NCBI GenBank assembly: GCA_946887105.1
Contig: CAMPKJ010000077.1
Span: 1 to 17,635, forward strand
Direction: 5' to 3'
DNA from: an uncultured Acidobacteriota bacterium
Lineage (GTDB): Bacteria > Acidobacteriota > Thermoanaerobaculia > Gp7-AA8
DNA length: 17,635 bases
Positions 1-8,567 of the stretch are shown here, piece after piece. The translations under genes were made by a program, and so were the position numbers. The stretch's first letter is position 1. Each line of letters starts with the position of its first letter. The notes beneath the pieces were generated by a model. That model was not told where the DNA came from. It saw nothing but the letters and a program-made list of their open reading frames with translations, and made no database searches.

Positions 1-1006
1 CGCCGGTCTCGGGACCGGCGTCGATCCCCTCGCTCGCGCGCAGCTCCGCCGCGGCCGTTTCGATGCGCGCGTCGTCGACGGCGATCGCGCCACCTCCGGA
101 ATCGCGGAGCGCGCGCAGCATCAGCCGGTCGCCGACCGCGCGCGGAACGCGCAGGCCCCACGCGGACGTCTGCGGCGACTCCCACTCCGGTGCCGTCTCG
201 AGCTGCTGATCGAACGCGCGCACGATCGGCGCACAGCCACTCGACTGCACGCTGAACATGCGTGGGCGCCTTTCGTCGATCCAGCCGAGACGCTGCATCT
301 CGTCGAACGCCTTCCACATCCCGATCAGGCCGGTGCCACCGCCGGTCGGATAGAGGATCACGTCGGGCAGGCGTCCCAGGTCTTCGAGGAGCTCGTAGCC
401 CATGATCTTCTTGCCTTCGACGCGGTACGGCTCCTTCAGCGTCGAGAGATCGAAACCGCCATTCTCGGCGATGAACTGCTGCACACGTTTCGCTGCATCC
501 GTGATCACGCCCGCGACCAGTTCGACCTGCGCGCCGTAGTCGCGGCATTCGTCGACGATGGACTGCGGCGTATCGCGCGGCATGGCCACGAACACCGGCA
601 GTCCCGCGCGTGCGCCGTACGCGGAGAGCGCGGCGCCGGCGTTTCCGGCGGTCGGCGCGGCGAGGCTGCGTGCGCCGAGCTTCTTCGCCATCGTCACCGC
701 GGCCGCCATGCCGCGCGACTTGAAGGAGCGCGTCGGATTCTTCGACTCGTCCTTCACGTGGACATTGCGGCGCGACCGCGATGGCAGCAGCGGCGTGATG
801 CCTTCGCCGAGGGTCACGATGTCGCGCTCGTCATCGATCGGGAGGACGTCGAGATAGCGCCACATGTCGCCGCGCGTGCAGGACACGCGCGGTGACGGGG
901 AGAGGTCGTAGTGCACCAGGATCGGTGCACTGCAGTTCGGGCAGAGGTTGTAGAGCGCGTCGATGGCGGAGCGCCAGTCGCAGCGCGAGCAGTGCAGGTC
1001 TTTCAA
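1..1006 (-). CDS. thrC: Threonine synthase, zinc-ribbon type, C-terminus cut by window edge
   Basis: Probable PLP-dependent threonine synthase, which converts O-phospho-L-homoserine to threonine in the cytoplasm. About 335 residues are visible and the C-terminus lies beyond position 1. Residues 5-25 form a zinc ribbon (HCSRC ... LCPNC). The PLP-lysine motif reads PTRSFKSRG, with Lys96 the expected Schiff-base lysine; the family norm is closer to PTGSFKDRG. Then come PTAGNAGAALSAYG, YRVEGKKIMGYE and the glycine-rich phosphate-binding loop PTGGGTGLIG, followed by VQSSGCAPIV, all typical of threonine synthase. The start is TTG at 1006: a stop in the same frame lies 12 bases upstream and the zinc ribbon begins at residue 5, so no other start keeps the ribbon. 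It follows the lipoprotein gene by 12 bases and is probably co-transcribed. A related PLP fold-type II enzyme cannot be excluded because of the motif changes. Confidence 0.85.
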   Translation of the reverse strand, partial: MKDLHCSRCDWRSAIDALYNLCPNCSAPILVHYDLSPSPRVSCTRGDMWRYLDVLPIDDERDIVTLGEGITPLLPSRSRRNVHVKDESKNPTRSFKSRGMAAAVTMAKKLGARSLAAPTAGNAGAALSAYGARAGLPVFVAMPRDTPQSIVDECRDYGAQVELVAGVITDAAKRVQQFIAENGGFDLSTLKEPYRVEGKKIMGYELLEDLGRLPDVILYPTGGGTGLIGMWKAFDEMQRLGWIDERRPRMFSVQSSGCAPIVRAFDQQLETAPEWESPQTSAWGLRVPRAVGDRLMLRALRDSGGGAIAVDDARIETAAAELRASEGIDAGPETG

Positions 1007-1018
1007 AGTAGCGACAGG

Positions 1019-1783
1019 CTACTCTTTTTTCGCTTCTTCGAGCTTCTTCGTCATCTCGTCCATGCTCTTCTGCACTTCGCCCGGCTTGTCTTCGTACTTC
1101 GACAGCTCGTGCGCATACGCGTTCAGAGCATTCTCGTACTTCGAGAGCAGCTGGCGGTTGTACGTCAGCGCGGGATCTTCGTTCTCTTTCTGCTGCATGT
1201 CCTGCTTCGACTTGTCGTAGCCGGCGAGCATGTCCGCGTAGATCTTCTTGGTCTGTTCGTCCTTCGCTTCTTCGTAGGCTTTCTTGGTCTCTTCGTACGC
1301 CTTGTCGAAGTTCGCGGCGATGGTCTCGGTGAACTTCTCGGCCATCACGGAGGTGGACGCGGCCAGGATCTGGGTCTTGACCCAGAGGTACTCCTGCGAG
1401 TTGTAGCCGAGGTCTTTGGCGGCGCGGATGTCGGCGGTCATGAAGTCGGCGGCGGAGCCGAGCGCCTTCATCCCTTCGAGCATCCCGCCGAGGGACTTCT
1501 CTTTTCCTTCCGCCTTCTCGGCGTGCGCCTTCATCTCCGCCTTCGCCACTTCGGCGATCTTCTTCTCGTGCTCGCGCACCTTCATGTACATCTGGATCTG
1601 AGCGTCGGTGAGACGGCCGTCATCGGGCGGCGTGTATGAATCGTTGGCCACTTCCTTGGCCAGGTCCATGGTCCCGCGTTCCTGCAAGTCCTTGGCAATG
1701 GCGGCTTTATCGGCGAGCTCTTTCGCTTTGCAGCCGGAGAGAACGAGAGCGAGGGAAAGAACGATGAGAGAGATACGGCGCAT
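1019..1783 (-). CDS. Predicted lipoprotein, helical, function unknown
   Basis: A 254-residue protein that I do not recognise. The N-terminus is a classical lipoprotein signal: MRR, a hydrophobic stretch, then the lipobox LSGC with Cys18 as the acylated residue, so the mature protein should be membrane-anchored outside the cytoplasm. The rest is charged and almost wholly helix-forming, rich in Lys, Glu and Ala. Its second half, with KAYEETKKAYEEAKDEQTKK and the C-terminal MDEMTKKLEEAKKE, is likely coiled coil. The ATG at 1783 is chosen over an upstream in-frame start because it begins the signal peptide and has a strong AAAGGAGA Shine-Dalgarno (1793-1800). It lies between the MglA-like GTPase (80 bases upstream) and threonine synthase (12 bases downstream). 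No catalytic motif is visible. Confidence 0.85.
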   Translation of the reverse strand: MRRISLIVLSLALVLSGCKAKELADKAAIAKDLQERGTMDLAKEVANDSYTPPDDGRLTDAQIQMYMKVREHEKKIAEVAKAEMKAHAEKAEGKEKSLGGMLEGMKALGSAADFMTADIRAAKDLGYNSQEYLWVKTQILAASTSVMAEKFTETIAANFDKAYEETKKAYEEAKDEQTKKIYADMLAGYDKSKQDMQQKENEDPALTYNRQLLSKYENALNAYAHELSKYEDKPGEVQKSMDEMTKKLEEAKKE

Positions 1784-1792
1784 GGGGTCAGG

Positions 1793-1800
1793 TCTCCTTT
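1793..1800 (-). promoter_or_regulatory. Shine-Dalgarno site of the lipoprotein gene
   Basis: AAAGGAGA on the minus strand, nine bases before the ATG at 1783. It is one of the clearest ribosome binding sites in the window and fixes the lipoprotein start. The rest of the 80-base gap (1801-1862) holds a short inverted repeat, GGTAC-GCC-GTACC, but no convincing -35/-10 pair. Confidence 0.75.
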
Positions 1801-1862
1801 GTTTTTGGCGCAGCGATATTAGGGTACGGCGTACCGGGAATGCGTGACGCAAGGCACAGCGA

Positions 1863-2978
1863 TCAGCTGCTGATGATTCCACTCAGGCGCTGGCGTAAAT
1901 CGTCGAGCTCGCGCAGGATCGACTCGAGCGCGTTCTGCTTGGCCTGCAGATTCTTTTCGAGCGATGCGACCTGCGCCTCGAGCTCGGCGACGCGGCCGCC
2001 GGTTCCAGCGGCGGGCTGTCCACGTTCCTGCTCCAGGACCGCGACGGCGCCCGGCGCATCGACGAGCTCCGCCGCTCCGAGCTCTTCGATGTCGTCGAGC
2101 GGCACGGCCACGCTGCCGGAGAACGTCGGCCGCGTCCGCCCCTCGGCCAGGAGCTGCTCGAGCGACACTTCCTCCGCCGCCTCGTAGTCAGCCTCGACCG
2201 GGGCCGCTCCCTCGGGGAACGGATTCGCGTCCATGGCGACGGAGCCGGCGAACGGATTGGGCGCTTCGGCGAGCGGCTCGTTGTCGAGCATCGCCGGCTC
2301 CGGTGCCTGCTCGGCAACGGGCGCCGGCTTCGCTTCGGGTTTGGACGCGGACTTCGCGTCCGACTTCCGTGGCGCCTCGCTCTTTCCACCTTTGAGCCGT
2401 GAATAGAGATGCTTGGCGGTGAGCTTCGAGACGAGCTTGAACGTCTCCATGACCCCTTCGCCCTTGAGCGCCGACGCCTCGGTATATGGATAGCCTTCGA
2501 AGCCGAGCGATTCCTGCAGCGTCTCGACGGGGAGCACGCCCGGCAGGTCGCGTTTGTTGTACTGGATGATGATCGGCGTGTCGTTCGGATCGATCTGGTT
2601 CTCTTCGAGATTCTCGAGCAGGTTCGCGAAGCTCTCGCGGTTCGCGTCCACCATGGCGGGCTGCGAATCGGCAACGAACACCACCGAGTCGGCGCCGCGC
2701 AGCACGAGCTTGCGGGTCTCGTTGTAGAACACCTGGCCGGGTACGGTGTAGAGCTGGATCTTGAGATTGAACGGGCCGACTTTGCCGATGTCGACCGGCA
2801 GCAGATCGAAGAAAAGCGTGCGGTCGGTCTTGGTGGCCAGCGACAGCATCTTGCCCTTGGATTTCGGGTCGAGCTTGTCGAAGATGACCATCAGATTGGT
2901 CGTTTTGCCGCACAGGCCGGGACCGTAATAGACGATCTTGGCCGTCATCTCGCGGGTGGCGTGATTGAACAGAACCAT
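1863..2978 (-). CDS. MglA-like small Ras-family GTPase with long C-terminal extension
   Basis: A GTP-binding switch protein of the bacterial MglA family, which in Myxococcus sets cell polarity and drives gliding or twitching motility. Of 371 residues, the first ~200 are the G domain: P-loop GPGLCGKTT (19-27), switch region ATKTDRTLFFD (48-58), the MglA-specific TVPGQ (78-82) in place of DxxGQ, NKRD (141-144) for guanine recognition and SALKG (169-173). Typical MglA proteins end near residue 195. Here a ~125-residue Ala/Pro/Glu-rich linker follows, then a coiled coil from about 327 to the end (VAELEAQVASLEKNL onward). The ATG at 2978 is chosen because MVLFNHATREMTAKIVYYGPG aligns with the usual MglA N-terminus; TTG 3005 is the alternative. 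No roadblock/MglB partner is in the window. The lipoprotein and thrC genes lie downstream on the same strand. Confidence 0.9.
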   Translation of the reverse strand: MVLFNHATREMTAKIVYYGPGLCGKTTNLMVIFDKLDPKSKGKMLSLATKTDRTLFFDLLPVDIGKVGPFNLKIQLYTVPGQVFYNETRKLVLRGADSVVFVADSQPAMVDANRESFANLLENLEENQIDPNDTPIIIQYNKRDLPGVLPVETLQESLGFEGYPYTEASALKGEGVMETFKLVSKLTAKHLYSRLKGGKSEAPRKSDAKSASKPEAKPAPVAEQAPEPAMLDNEPLAEAPNPFAGSVAMDANPFPEGAAPVEADYEAAEEVSLEQLLAEGRTRPTFSGSVAVPLDDIEELGAAELVDAPGAVAVLEQERGQPAAGTGGRVAELEAQVASLEKNLQAKQNALESILRELDDLRQRLSGIISS

Positions 2979-2987
2979 GAGGTCAGA

Positions 2988-2993
2988 AGTATC
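2988..2993 (-). promoter_or_regulatory. Candidate -10 element for the MglA-like gene
   Basis: GATACT on the minus strand (4 of 6 matches to TATAAT), with 9 bases between it and the ATG at 2978. No Shine-Dalgarno precedes that ATG, so transcription would start at or next to the start codon. No convincing -35 was found. The box lies in the 35-bp space shared with the divergent Smr gene. Confidence 0.35.
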
Positions 2994-3009
2994 GCACACC
3001 GGCAACTAC

Positions 3010-3015
3010 TACAAT
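3010..3015 (+). promoter_or_regulatory. Candidate -10 element for the smr-nadA operon
   Basis: TACAAT (5 of 6 matches to TATAAT), followed by 7 bases and then an in-frame GTG at 3023. If this box is used, the ATG at 3014 lies inside the promoter and translation must begin at GTG 3023 on a leaderless message. No Shine-Dalgarno and no good -35 are visible. Confidence 0.4.
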
Positions 3016-3349
3016 GCGCGCCGTGAATTCTGACGATGCGCCTGACGACGAGCCGGTAGAGGCGGTCGAGATTCCCATCACGGACACGCTGGACCTCCAC
3101 CCGTTCCGCCCGAACGAGGTGCGCGACGTGGCCCGCGAGTACCTGCTCGAGGCGCACGCGCGCGGCTTCACGCAGGTGCGCCTGATCCACGGCCGAGGCA
3201 TCGGCGTGCAGCGCGAGGGCATTCGCTCGCTGCTGGCATCGTTGGACTTCGTCATCGACTTCCACGACGCGGACAGCAGCGGGGGCGGGTGGGGATCGAC
3301 GGTGGTGTTGCTGGCGCCCAATCCGCAGGTTGCACCGAACGAGGAGTGA
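3014..3349 (+). CDS. Smr-domain protein (MutS2 C-terminal type), possible DNA/RNA endonuclease
   Basis: A stand-alone Smr domain of 111 residues. Smr domains, first seen at the C-terminus of MutS2, bind branched DNA or RNA and several are nicking endonucleases. Diagnostic features are LDLHPFRPNEV (the LDLHG-like motif), a helix EYLLEAHARGF, then VRLIHGRGIGVQR (the HGxG core) and IRSLL, ending with GGWGSTVVLL. The N-terminal ~22 residues are acidic and probably disordered. The annotated start is ATG 3014, with no ribosome site. GTG 3023, just after a -10-like TACAAT, is an alternative that shortens the protein by three residues. The stop is one base before the nadA start, so the two are translated together. 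Its cellular role here is unknown; the family assignment is firm. Confidence 0.88.
   Translation: MRAVNSDDAPDDEPVEAVEIPITDTLDLHPFRPNEVRDVAREYLLEAHARGFTQVRLIHGRGIGVQREGIRSLLASLDFVIDFHDADSSGGGWGSTVVLLAPNPQVAPNEE
3341..3346 (+). promoter_or_regulatory. Shine-Dalgarno site of nadA
   Basis: GAGGAG, four bases before the ATG at 3351 and overlapping the last codons of the Smr gene. It supports ATG 3351 rather than the earlier in-frame ATG at 3330, which lies inside the Smr coding region. Confidence 0.65.
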
Positions 3350-3350
3350 A

Positions 3351-4336
<986 letters not shown>

Positions 4337-4337
<1 letters not shown>

Positions 4338-5224
4338 TGATCGCGCGCAACGGCATTCTCTTTCTGAATCCGCGCGCCGGGACGTTCACCACCGGAGACG
4401 AGTCGAGCCTGCGCACGGCCGCGCACGAAAGCGGTTTGCGCGTCGTCGAGATCCGTCCCGACATCGACGTCCGCGCGATCGTGCGGGAGGCGCTCGATGC
4501 GGGGCTGCGCTCGTTCGTGGTCGCAGGCGGCGACGGTTCGATCCATCACGTCGCACAGGCGCTGGTGGGTACGGACGGAATCCTGGGCATCGTGCCGGTG
4601 GGCAGCGTGAACCATCTCGCGCGCGATCTCAACCTGCCGGTCGGAGACTGGCCGGCCGCGTTCGAGCTGGCGGTGCGCGGCAGCGTGCGGCAGATCGACG
4701 TCGGGCGGATCAACTCGCAGTATTTTCTCAACAGCGTGATGCTCGGGATCTATCCCGCGGTCAGCGAGTTTCGCGAGCGTTTCCGCTCGCTGCACAGCCG
4801 CTGGCGCGCGTACCTGAAAGCGATCCGCATGGCCCTGCATCACTTCCCGCACGTGACGCTGGTGGTCGAATACGAAGGACGCGTGGAGACGCTGCGCACG
4901 CAGATGTTCGTGGTTTCGGTGAACGCGTACGACCTCACGCAGGCCGGCATCGTCTCGCCGAAGACGACACTCAACGACGGCCGTCTCGCGGTCTACTCGC
5001 TTTCGTTCATGAGCCGCGTGCGGTTCATCGGCGTGGTGGCGAAGTATCTGCGCGGCCGCGTCGGCGACGTGCCGGGCTTCCGCAGCCTGCGCACCACGCA
5101 CCTGCGTCTCGACACCGGAAGACGGCGCCTGCGCGTGGCCATCGATGGAGAACTGGTGGATCTCGAAACGCCGCTGCAGATTGCGGCGGTGCCGGCGAGC
5201 CTGCTCGTGCGTGCGCCGGAGTGA
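4337..5224 (+). CDS. Diacylglycerol/sphingosine-kinase family lipid kinase
   Basis: A 295-residue DAGK-catalytic-domain protein, expected to phosphorylate a membrane lipid such as diacylglycerol with ATP. The N-terminal beta strand FLNPRAG (9-15) is followed by the nucleotide-binding signature VVAGGDGSIHHVAQAL (61-76). Then comes PVGSVNHLARDL (87-98), the counterpart of the family's LGTGNDFAR. The second, beta-rich lobe contains LNDGRLAVY (212-220) and DGELVD (270-275), which match DGR/DGE residues in bacterial DgkB/YegS proteins. The ATG overlaps the nadA stop by one base and has no clear ribosome site, so translation probably depends on termination of nadA. The substrate cannot be read from sequence. 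There are no transmembrane helices, consistent with a peripheral membrane enzyme. Confidence 0.9.
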
Positions 5225-5233
5225 TGGTCCGTG

Positions 5234-5239
5234 TAGCAT
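5234..5239 (+). promoter_or_regulatory. Candidate -10 element for the methyltransferase gene
   Basis: TAGCAT (4 of 6 matches to TATAAT), with 9 bases between it and the ATG at 5249 and no Shine-Dalgarno. It has the same geometry as the boxes upstream of the MglA-like and M61 genes. It is weak alone; the recurrence is what makes it worth recording. Confidence 0.25.
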
Positions 5240-5248
5240 TCGCGACGC

Positions 5249-6007
5249 ATGTCCGTACCCTCACGCCCGTTACCCTGGCCACTGCCTCCGGATCACCTGC
5301 GCCTCGGCGTCGGAAATCCGGACGGCGAGTTCTATCGCGTCGGCGAAGACATCGTCGTGCGCCTGCGGCGGGAGGCAGGGCTAGGTCCGTCCTCGCGCGT
5401 GCTCGACATCGGCTGCGGTCTCGGCCGCGTGGCCTATCCGCTGGCACGCGAGCTCGGACCGGACGGCAGCTACGACGGCTTCGACACGAACAAGGAGTAC
5501 ATCGAGTGGTGCGAGAACGGGCTCGGGCTCGATCCGCAACGGGTGCGCTTCCACTGGTTCGACATCTACAACTCGGTCTACAACCCGGCCGGCACGATCG
5601 ACGGTGAGAACCTCGTGTTTCCCTGGCCCGACGGCGCGTTCACGCTCACCGTGGCGACGTCGCTGTTCACGCATCTCTCGGCGAAGGGAACGGTGAACTA
5701 TGTGCGGGAGATGGCGCGGACGCTGGAGCGCGGCGGGCTTGCCTTCGCGTCCTTCTTCGTGCTCGATCACGAGTCGCGAGAAGTGATCGCGCAGCGCGAG
5801 ACCTATCCGAACTTCACGACCGAAATCGAGCACGGCCGCGTCGCCGATCCCAAGAGTCCCGACGTCGCCGTCGCCTTCGACGGCGAATGGCTGCACCAGC
5901 TTTTCCTCTCCAGTGGCTTCACGATCGAGGCGTACCGGCCGGGGAAGTGGCGCGATTTCGGGCGGGACGAGCTGTATCAGGATCTGGTCGTGGCGCGCAA
6001 GGAATGA
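5249..6007 (+). CDS. SAM-dependent class I methyltransferase, substrate unknown
   Basis: A 252-residue soluble methyltransferase with a Rossmann fold. Motif I is VLDIGCGLGR (51-60), which binds S-adenosylmethionine. Motif II is GFDTNKEYIEW (77-87), with the acidic residue that contacts the ribose. ATSLFTHL (136-143) and ARTLERGG (156-163) are the post-I motifs common in Methyltransf_11/25-type enzymes acting on small molecules or lipids. A proline-rich N-terminus (PSRPLPWPLPP) precedes the domain. The start ATG lies 24 bases after the lipid kinase stop, with no ribosome site but a TAGCAT box nearby, so it may be read through or have its own leaderless start. Its stop is 4 bases from the stop of the convergent kinase gene, with no terminator hairpin between. 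The substrate is not inferable. Confidence 0.85.
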   Translation: MSVPSRPLPWPLPPDHLRLGVGNPDGEFYRVGEDIVVRLRREAGLGPSSRVLDIGCGLGRVAYPLARELGPDGSYDGFDTNKEYIEWCENGLGLDPQRVRFHWFDIYNSVYNPAGTIDGENLVFPWPDGAFTLTVATSLFTHLSAKGTVNYVREMARTLERGGLAFASFFVLDHESREVIAQRETYPNFTTEIEHGRVADPKSPDVAVAFDGEWLHQLFLSSGFTIEAYRPGKWRDFGRDELYQDLVVARKE

Positions 6008-6011
6008 CGCG

Positions 6012-8462
6012 CTACCTGCAGATCAACTGATACACGCCGACGACGTCGTCGCGGACGTCGTCGAGATCCGCTTTGATCGTTCCGACGATCTCGTGGAACT
6101 CGGGAGTGTTGTGCAGCGGCGCGAGCCACGGATGTTTCATGAGGGCGTACCAGCTGTGATTGCCGCCCTGCGCCGCGCGCCGCAGCCAGACCAGCGCCTC
6201 CGCGTTGTCGCCGAGCTTCGCGTAGACCATGCTCACGCGCAGCGCCGCCCAGTGATTGCGATTCGCATCGGTTTCGAACGTCTTGATGCGTTGGAGTGCC
6301 GTTGCGCGATCTCCGTGCGCGGCGGCGATGAGCGCCTTCAGGCTTTTGCCGAGGTAGTGACGCGGGACCAGCTTCAGCGCGGCGTCGGCTTCGCGATCCG
6401 CCTGAGCGAGATTGCCGTGGATGAGGAAGGCCATGCCGCGGATGTCGTGGCCGGCGAGCTCCGTTTCGGGCGAGGCCAGCGCGACCTCTGCGGTCTTCAG
6501 CGCGCCTTCGGGATCGACGGCGTTGATGTTCCAGTAGCCGCGCGTGAGCGCTTCGTTGGATAGCGGATCGATCTGCACCAGGCGGTCGCCGACGCATTGC
6601 GCTTTCTCGAGCTCGCCCGTCGACACGAAGTACGTGACCACGGAGTGCAGCGCCTGCGTGTCGGTCGACTCGAGCCGCAGCGCCGCCAGCACTTCGCGCA
6701 CCGACTCGCGGAAGCGCTCCGGATCGCGCACGAAGACGCGTCCGAGAGCGAGGTGGGCCTGCGGAAGATTCGGATCGAGACGGACCGCCTGTCGCGCATA
6801 CCACTCGGCGCGCGCGAGATCCGCGGGATCGGCCAGACTGCGCGCGGAGCCGAGAGAAAGCGTGGCCGCGAGATCGGCATAGGCGGCGGCGAAGTTCGGA
6901 TCGAGTGCGATGGCGCGCTTCAGCGCCGCGATCTGTTCGGCGTAACGCTTCGGCTCGAAACTGCCGTTGAGCGATCGCGCGCGCAGATACTCCTCGTACG
7001 CCTGCGGGTTGGCCGAGCGTGCCGTCGAGCGCGATGCCTGCGACAGCGGCACGCCGATCTGCGCGTTCAATCCGGAGACGGTGCGCGACGAAACGTCGTC
7101 GATCAGCTTGAGCAGATTGTCGCGCCGTCCGTCGACGCTGTCGGACCAGACCTGGAAGCCGGTGCGCGCGTCGGTGAGCTGCAACGTCACGCGAACGAGA
7201 TCGCCGGCGGCGAGGAAGTGTCCCTCCAGAATGCTGTCCACTTTCAGCTTCTCGCTCGCGGTCTTCGTATCGGGCTTCGTGCCCTGGAACTCCAGCACCG
7301 CCGACGTCGGCCGCACCTGCAGCGACGGGATCTGCTGCAGCTCGGTGACCAGCGCATCGGCGAGACCGACGGAGAGGAACTCATCGCTGGTGTTGTTGGC
7401 GATGTTGCGCAAGGGGAGTACGGCCATCGAGCGGATCGGACTCGGCGGGCCGGTCTCGGTCGCGGCTGCGCTGCCGCCGCTCTCCGTGCGCTGCGCGATG
7501 AAGATGGCCACGATCACGATCAATGCAGCGGCGACCGTCACCGCCACGCGGATCCACTTCGGCCGCGGCACCGTGCGGCCCAGGGTCGTACGCGAAGTCG
7601 ATTGCGTCATGCGCACGGTCGGCGTGTCGATCTCTTCGAGATCGCTGAACAGCGCACGCGCCGACTGATAACGATCGTCGGGATCCTTCTGCAGCAGCTT
7701 CGAGATGATGCGCGCCGCCGCGGGCGGGAAGTTCGGATCGGCCGGCACGAACGGCTCCGGCTCGCCATCGCGGATCTTCTCCAGCACCATCAGCGGCGCG
7801 TCGGCGTTGAACGGCAGATGGCCGGTGGCCATGTGATACAGCACCACGCCGATGGAGAAGAGATCGCTGCGCACGTCCGCATCCTGGCCGTGCGCCTGTT
7901 CGGGCGAGATGAAGTGCAGCGTTCCGAAGAAATGGCCGGTGGCCGATTCGTACGTCCGCTCCATTCCCGGATCGGTCATGGAGCGGGGAAGCGACTTCGC
8001 CAGACCGAAGTCGAGGATCTTCGCCAGGCCGTTCGGCTCGACGATGATGTTCGCGCTCTTGATGTCGCGATGGATGATGTTCTTGTCGTGTGCCGCCGCG
8101 ACGCCCGCGGCGATCTGCCGCGCGATGACAAGGAACTCGGCCGCGTCCGGTATGTGACGGCGGATGCGCTGTGAAAGCGTCTCGCCCTCGCAATACTCCA
8201 TGACGATGAACGGAGTGCCGTCCGCCGTTTCGTCGACCTCGTAAATCGTGGCCACGTTCTGATGCCGTACGGCGGCGGCTGACCTCGCCTCGCGCAGGAA
8301 ACGCGCCTTGCGATCGTCGTTCAGCTCGGAGGCGTTCAGGATCTTGATCGCGACCAGCCGTCCAAGCCGTTGATCGCGTGCGAGATAGACGGTGCCCATC
8401 CCGCCCTTGCCGAGGATGCGCAGGATCTCGAAACCATCAAATGCAGGGACGCTGGCGGACAT
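6012..8462 (-). CDS. Transmembrane Ser/Thr protein kinase with TolB/FlgO-like segment and TPRs
   Basis: An 816-residue Hanks-type kinase. The catalytic domain spans about 10-275: glycine loop LGKGGMGTVYLA (17-28), VAIK with Lys40, HRDIKSAN (131-138) with catalytic Asp133, DFGLA (151-155) and SPEQ (185-188) in place of APE. All key residues are present, so it should be active. A ~30-residue linker leads to one transmembrane helix at about 303-323. The following part is then outside the cytoplasm: MAVLPLRNIANNTSDEFLSV and nearby sequence (about 350-480) resemble the TolB-N/FlgO fold often joined to such kinases. Helical repeats from about 500 to 770 look like TPRs, for example ALDPNFAAAYADLA and RLDPNLPQAHLALG. 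The ATG at 8462 is 10 residues before the domain. It is transcribed away from the sigma54 regulator gene. The partner substrate is unknown. Confidence 0.93.
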   Translation of the reverse strand: MSASVPAFDGFEILRILGKGGMGTVYLARDQRLGRLVAIKILNASELNDDRKARFLREARSAAAVRHQNVATIYEVDETADGTPFIVMEYCEGETLSQRIRRHIPDAAEFLVIARQIAAGVAAAHDKNIIHRDIKSANIIVEPNGLAKILDFGLAKSLPRSMTDPGMERTYESATGHFFGTLHFISPEQAHGQDADVRSDLFSIGVVLYHMATGHLPFNADAPLMVLEKIRDGEPEPFVPADPNFPPAAARIISKLLQKDPDDRYQSARALFSDLEEIDTPTVRMTQSTSRTTLGRTVPRPKWIRVAVTVAAALIVIVAIFIAQRTESGGSAAATETGPPSPIRSMAVLPLRNIANNTSDEFLSVGLADALVTELQQIPSLQVRPTSAVLEFQGTKPDTKTASEKLKVDSILEGHFLAAGDLVRVTLQLTDARTGFQVWSDSVDGRRDNLLKLIDDVSSRTVSGLNAQIGVPLSQASRSTARSANPQAYEEYLRARSLNGSFEPKRYAEQIAALKRAIALDPNFAAAYADLAATLSLGSARSLADPADLARAEWYARQAVRLDPNLPQAHLALGRVFVRDPERFRESVREVLAALRLESTDTQALHSVVTYFVSTGELEKAQCVGDRLVQIDPLSNEALTRGYWNINAVDPEGALKTAEVALASPETELAGHDIRGMAFLIHGNLAQADREADAALKLVPRHYLGKSLKALIAAAHGDRATALQRIKTFETDANRNHWAALRVSMVYAKLGDNAEALVWLRRAAQGGNHSWYALMKHPWLAPLHNTPEFHEIVGTIKADLDDVRDDVVGVYQLICR

Positions 8463-8479
8463 CGGGAAAATTCGAGGGC

Positions 8480-8485
8480 ATGATA
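8480..8485 (-). promoter_or_regulatory. Candidate -10 element for the transmembrane kinase gene
   Basis: TATCAT on the minus strand (5 of 6 matches to TATAAT), 17 bases before the ATG at 8462, giving a leader of roughly ten bases without a Shine-Dalgarno. No good -35 is seen at normal spacing. It lies in the 105-bp region shared with the divergent regulator gene. Confidence 0.35.
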
Positions 8486-8549
8486 CACGGGGGCGCAGGC
8501 CGAGCGGAGGCTGGACAAATATCTGACCCCCTTCCGTCACAGTGTGGGT

Positions 8550-8555
8550 TATATT
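8550..8555 (+). promoter_or_regulatory. Candidate -10 element for the kinase-sigma54 regulator gene
   Basis: TATATT (5 of 6 matches to TATAAT), followed by 12 bases and then the ATG at 8568. A start site about seven bases downstream would leave a leader of only around five bases. The box lies downstream of the GTG at 8544, arguing against that longer start. No -24/-12 sigma54 signature (GG-N10-GC) was found on either strand of 8463-8567. Confidence 0.4.
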
Positions 8556-8567
8556 CTCACCCCGCGT

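Noticed and set aside
1..20. Perfect 8-bp inverted repeat at the left edge, resembling a terminator
   Set aside because: It lies within threonine synthase coding sequence and encodes the conserved AGPETG segment, so the symmetry is probably incidental.
8544..8567. GTG at 8544 as start of the giant regulator
   Set aside because: The -10-like TATATT at 8550-8555 would lie inside the coding region. The extra eight residues add nothing recognisable.
8463..8567. Search for a sigma54 -24/-12 promoter between the two kinase genes
   Set aside because: No GG-N10-GC signature was found on either strand, so there is no sign that the regulator activates its own region.
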